NCBI RefSeq assembly: GCF_036014215.1
Contig: NZ_CP107921.1
Location: 8,338,969-8,402,968 of the forward strand
DNA length: 64,000 nucleotides
Source of the DNA: Streptomyces sp. NBC_00440
GTDB taxonomy: Bacteria > Actinomycetota > Actinomycetes > Streptomycetales > Streptomycetaceae
Direction of reading: 5' to 3'
In this document: piece after piece, positions 62,903 to 64,000 of the stretch
How positions within the stretch are numbered: the stretch's first letter is position 1
Layout: each line of letters starts with the position of its first letter
Notes under the pieces: model-generated
The model's database searches: none
What the model was told of the DNA's origin: nothing
The model's input: the letters and a program-made list of their open reading frames with translations, nothing else
Program-made: the position numbers and the translations under genes

Positions 62903-63592
62903 TCAGAGGGCCGCGTGCGGAGTGCAGGCCGCGCCCGAGTCATTCCAGATCGACGCATCCGCCTTGTGCCAGCCGCCGGGCTTTCCGTCTTTGAAGGGAG
63001 GCTTGTCGTCCGGGTCGTAGTGGCCGGCATTGAGTGTGCAGACGACGTAGTCCCCGTCGCTGTTCACGGTTCGCGCGGTGCACAGAGCGCCGGCCTCGCC
63101 CAGCGCCGCCAGCACCCGGCGCCACTGCGTGGTGTTCGGATGCGTGCGCGGCAGCACAGTCCCCCGGACGAACCTCTCCAGCCGAACAAGGTCCGACCGC
63201 TCACGCCGCCTCACGCCCGCCAGATGCACGGCCAGCTCAGCGGCCCCGGCCGACCTGCCGGCACGCCGGGACCAGTCACGGTCCGCGATGCCCACCAGGG
63301 CCTCGCTCACGGCCGTTACGCCTTCGTCCCAGCCGTTCTCGAAGACCGGGCCCCGGCAGGCCGGCGCCATGCCGTCCAACTCGACCACCTCGCCGGCGGC
63401 CCCGGCGACCGCTCCGGCCTCCAGGGAGGCCAGCAGGTCGTCCGCCTCAGCCGCGGGCACGCCCTGCGCCTCCAGGAGCGCGAACAGCTTCAACCGGGCG
63501 TTGGTGCCCGCCGTCTGATACTGGCTCACCCTGCGCACAGAATCGCTGCTCAGCGCGGGGCCCGTTCCGATAGATTCGCTGTGACCAGTCAT
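62903..63592 (-). CDS. Unrecognised protein at head of the transposition operon
   Basis: 229 residues from ATG at 63592 with GAGAGGAA upstream. Mostly helical (ARLKLFALLEAQGVPAAEAD) with a Cys/His-containing C-terminal part (LCTARTVNSDGDYVVCTLNA, GHYDPDDKPPFKDGKPGGWH). I recognise no family. It lies 30 bases before the helicase gene in the same direction and could be a regulator or a part of the targeting machinery. Confidence 0.7.
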   Translation of the reverse strand: MTGHSESIGTGPALSSDSVRRVSQYQTAGTNARLKLFALLEAQGVPAAEADDLLASLEAGAVAGAAGEVVELDGMAPACRGPVFENGWDEGVTAVSEALVGIADRDWSRRAGRSAGAAELAVHLAGVRRRERSDLVRLERFVRGTVLPRTHPNTTQWRRVLAALGEAGALCTARTVNSDGDYVVCTLNAGHYDPDDKPPFKDGKPGGWHKADASIWNDSGAACTPHAAL

Positions 63593-63669
63593 CGACGGGC
63601 CGTTCCTCTCGAATATTAAGGGGTCTCTGGGCGACTGTTGGGTGTCCTATATTTTCGCCAACGGTACAT

Positions 63670-63690
63670 GCTGCATCAATTTGATGCAGC
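63670..63690. promoter_or_regulatory. 21-base palindromic operator candidate
   Basis: GCTGCATCA-ATT-TGATGCAGC, a perfect nine-base inverted repeat about 80 bases upstream of the operon start at 63592. Typical spacing for repressor binding over a promoter. The flanking DNA is AT-rich. Confidence 0.6.
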
Positions 63691-63742
63691 GATACACTAG
63701 AACCCACACGAACGAGCGACCCCTCCTCCTTGCAGCCAGCCC

Positions 63743-63993
63743 GGCCCGCGTCAGCGGGCCTTGAGGCCCTGGAGGCGAAGCCGGAGGGGCCGTTGGGCGG
63801 GGGAGCGCAGCGGACCCGCTTGGCCAGGTTGGAGCGCAGCGGAAACCTGGCCGCGGGCGCAGCCAAGGAGGCTCGGGAGCGCAGCGGACGGGCCGTCAAC
63901 CATCCCGCGCAGCGGGATGGTTGCACAGTGGCGCAGCCACTCGTTGGCGCTCACGCGGAGCGTGAGCGCAACACCAGGCGCAGCCCGGGTGTT
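63743..63993. repeat. Telomere-like array of hairpins with GNA loops
   Basis: Consecutive palindromes fill the window end: GGCCCGC/GCGGGCC (63743-63760, GTCA loop); GGC-GAA-GCC (63774-63782); GGCCAGGTT/AACCTGGCC (63822-63852); a 12-pair stem 63897-63923 with GCA loop; AGTGGC-GCA-GCCACT (63927-63941); GCGCTCACGC-GGA-GCGTGAGCGC (63947-63969); AACACC...GGTGTT enclosing GGC-GCA-GCC (63970-63993). GGAGCGCAGCGGA appears three times. Tandem palindromes with GCA or GGA triloops are a hallmark of Streptomyces telomeres. No gene is visible after 63592. Confidence 0.7.
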
Positions 63994-64000
63994 CGCTTGC

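Noticed and set aside
63743..63993. A CRISPR array
   Set aside because: The repeated units are self-complementary hairpins of varying sequence and length, without constant repeats or unique spacers, and no cas genes are present.

Overview
The window reads as part of a Streptomyces chromosome arm, or of a large linear replicon of that genus. The DNA is very GC-rich and GTG starts are common. There is a match to the actinobacterial nickel-regulator (Nur) box, a cobalamin riboswitch, and many IS elements and decayed genes. The last 260 bases are packed with palindromes closed by GCA, GGA or GAA loops, as in Streptomyces telomeres. Everything rests on reading the sequence; no database search was run.

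Layout. 0-2.2 kb: a decayed IS630 transposase that cut off a RimI-like acetyltransferase, next to a tsaD gene behind a perfect Nur box. 2.4-5.7 kb: btuF-btuD-btuC-type cobalamin uptake genes behind a cobalamin riboswitch. 5.8-17.4 kb: a copper island (CopA P-type ATPase, PCuAC-like chaperone, CopZ, His/Met-rich membrane proteins, an ECF sigma factor, PepSY and DUF5134-type membrane proteins) with a second FecBCD-type ABC importer inside it. 17.6-19.5 kb: a small Cys-motif protein and an IS5-family element that appears to carry a nucleotidyltransferase gene between its outer ends. 19.5-31.6 kb: an aromatic catabolism region. Its tail gene (CoA-transferase alpha subunit) is cut off at the IS5 edge. 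It has a divergent LysR regulator, a frameshifted IclR gene, a VanA/VanB-like Rieske oxygenase and reductase with a 59-residue protein between them, and an intact IclR regulator. 32.0-38.7 kb: a sugar module (GPH symporter, flavin monooxygenase, FMN reductase, GH3 beta-glucosidase with PA14 insert, TetR). 38.9-44.8 kb: a PQQ-type beta-propeller protein, a decayed integrase, an MFS exporter with a one-base frameshift, its GntR-TetR fusion regulator, and an IS481 transposase. 44.5-48.1 kb: decayed accessory DNA with small ORFs, a repeated operator-like motif, a strong hairpin terminator and a frameshifted LexA-type DNA-binding gene.

48.1-51.7 kb is a complete ABC-three-component (ABC-3C) defence-like operon: Cap4/DUF4297-type nuclease, middle component, and SMC-like DUF3732-type ATPase.

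52.0-63.6 kb is the most striking part. It is a one-strand set of genes: an unrecognised protein, an SF2 helicase with helicase-associated (HA) domains, a TniQ protein fused to three long HA repeats, a TnsA-like protein lacking recognisable catalytic residues, TnsB, TnsC, and a second TniQ broken by a homopolymer frameshift. It ends with a frameshifted duplicate of the helicase C-terminus. I interpret it as a Tn7-family transposition module whose targeting arm is a TniQ-HA protein plus an HA helicase, lying directly beside a telomere-like hairpin array. Target selection at telomeres or hairpins is inference; the domain fusion, gene order and hairpins are directly visible.
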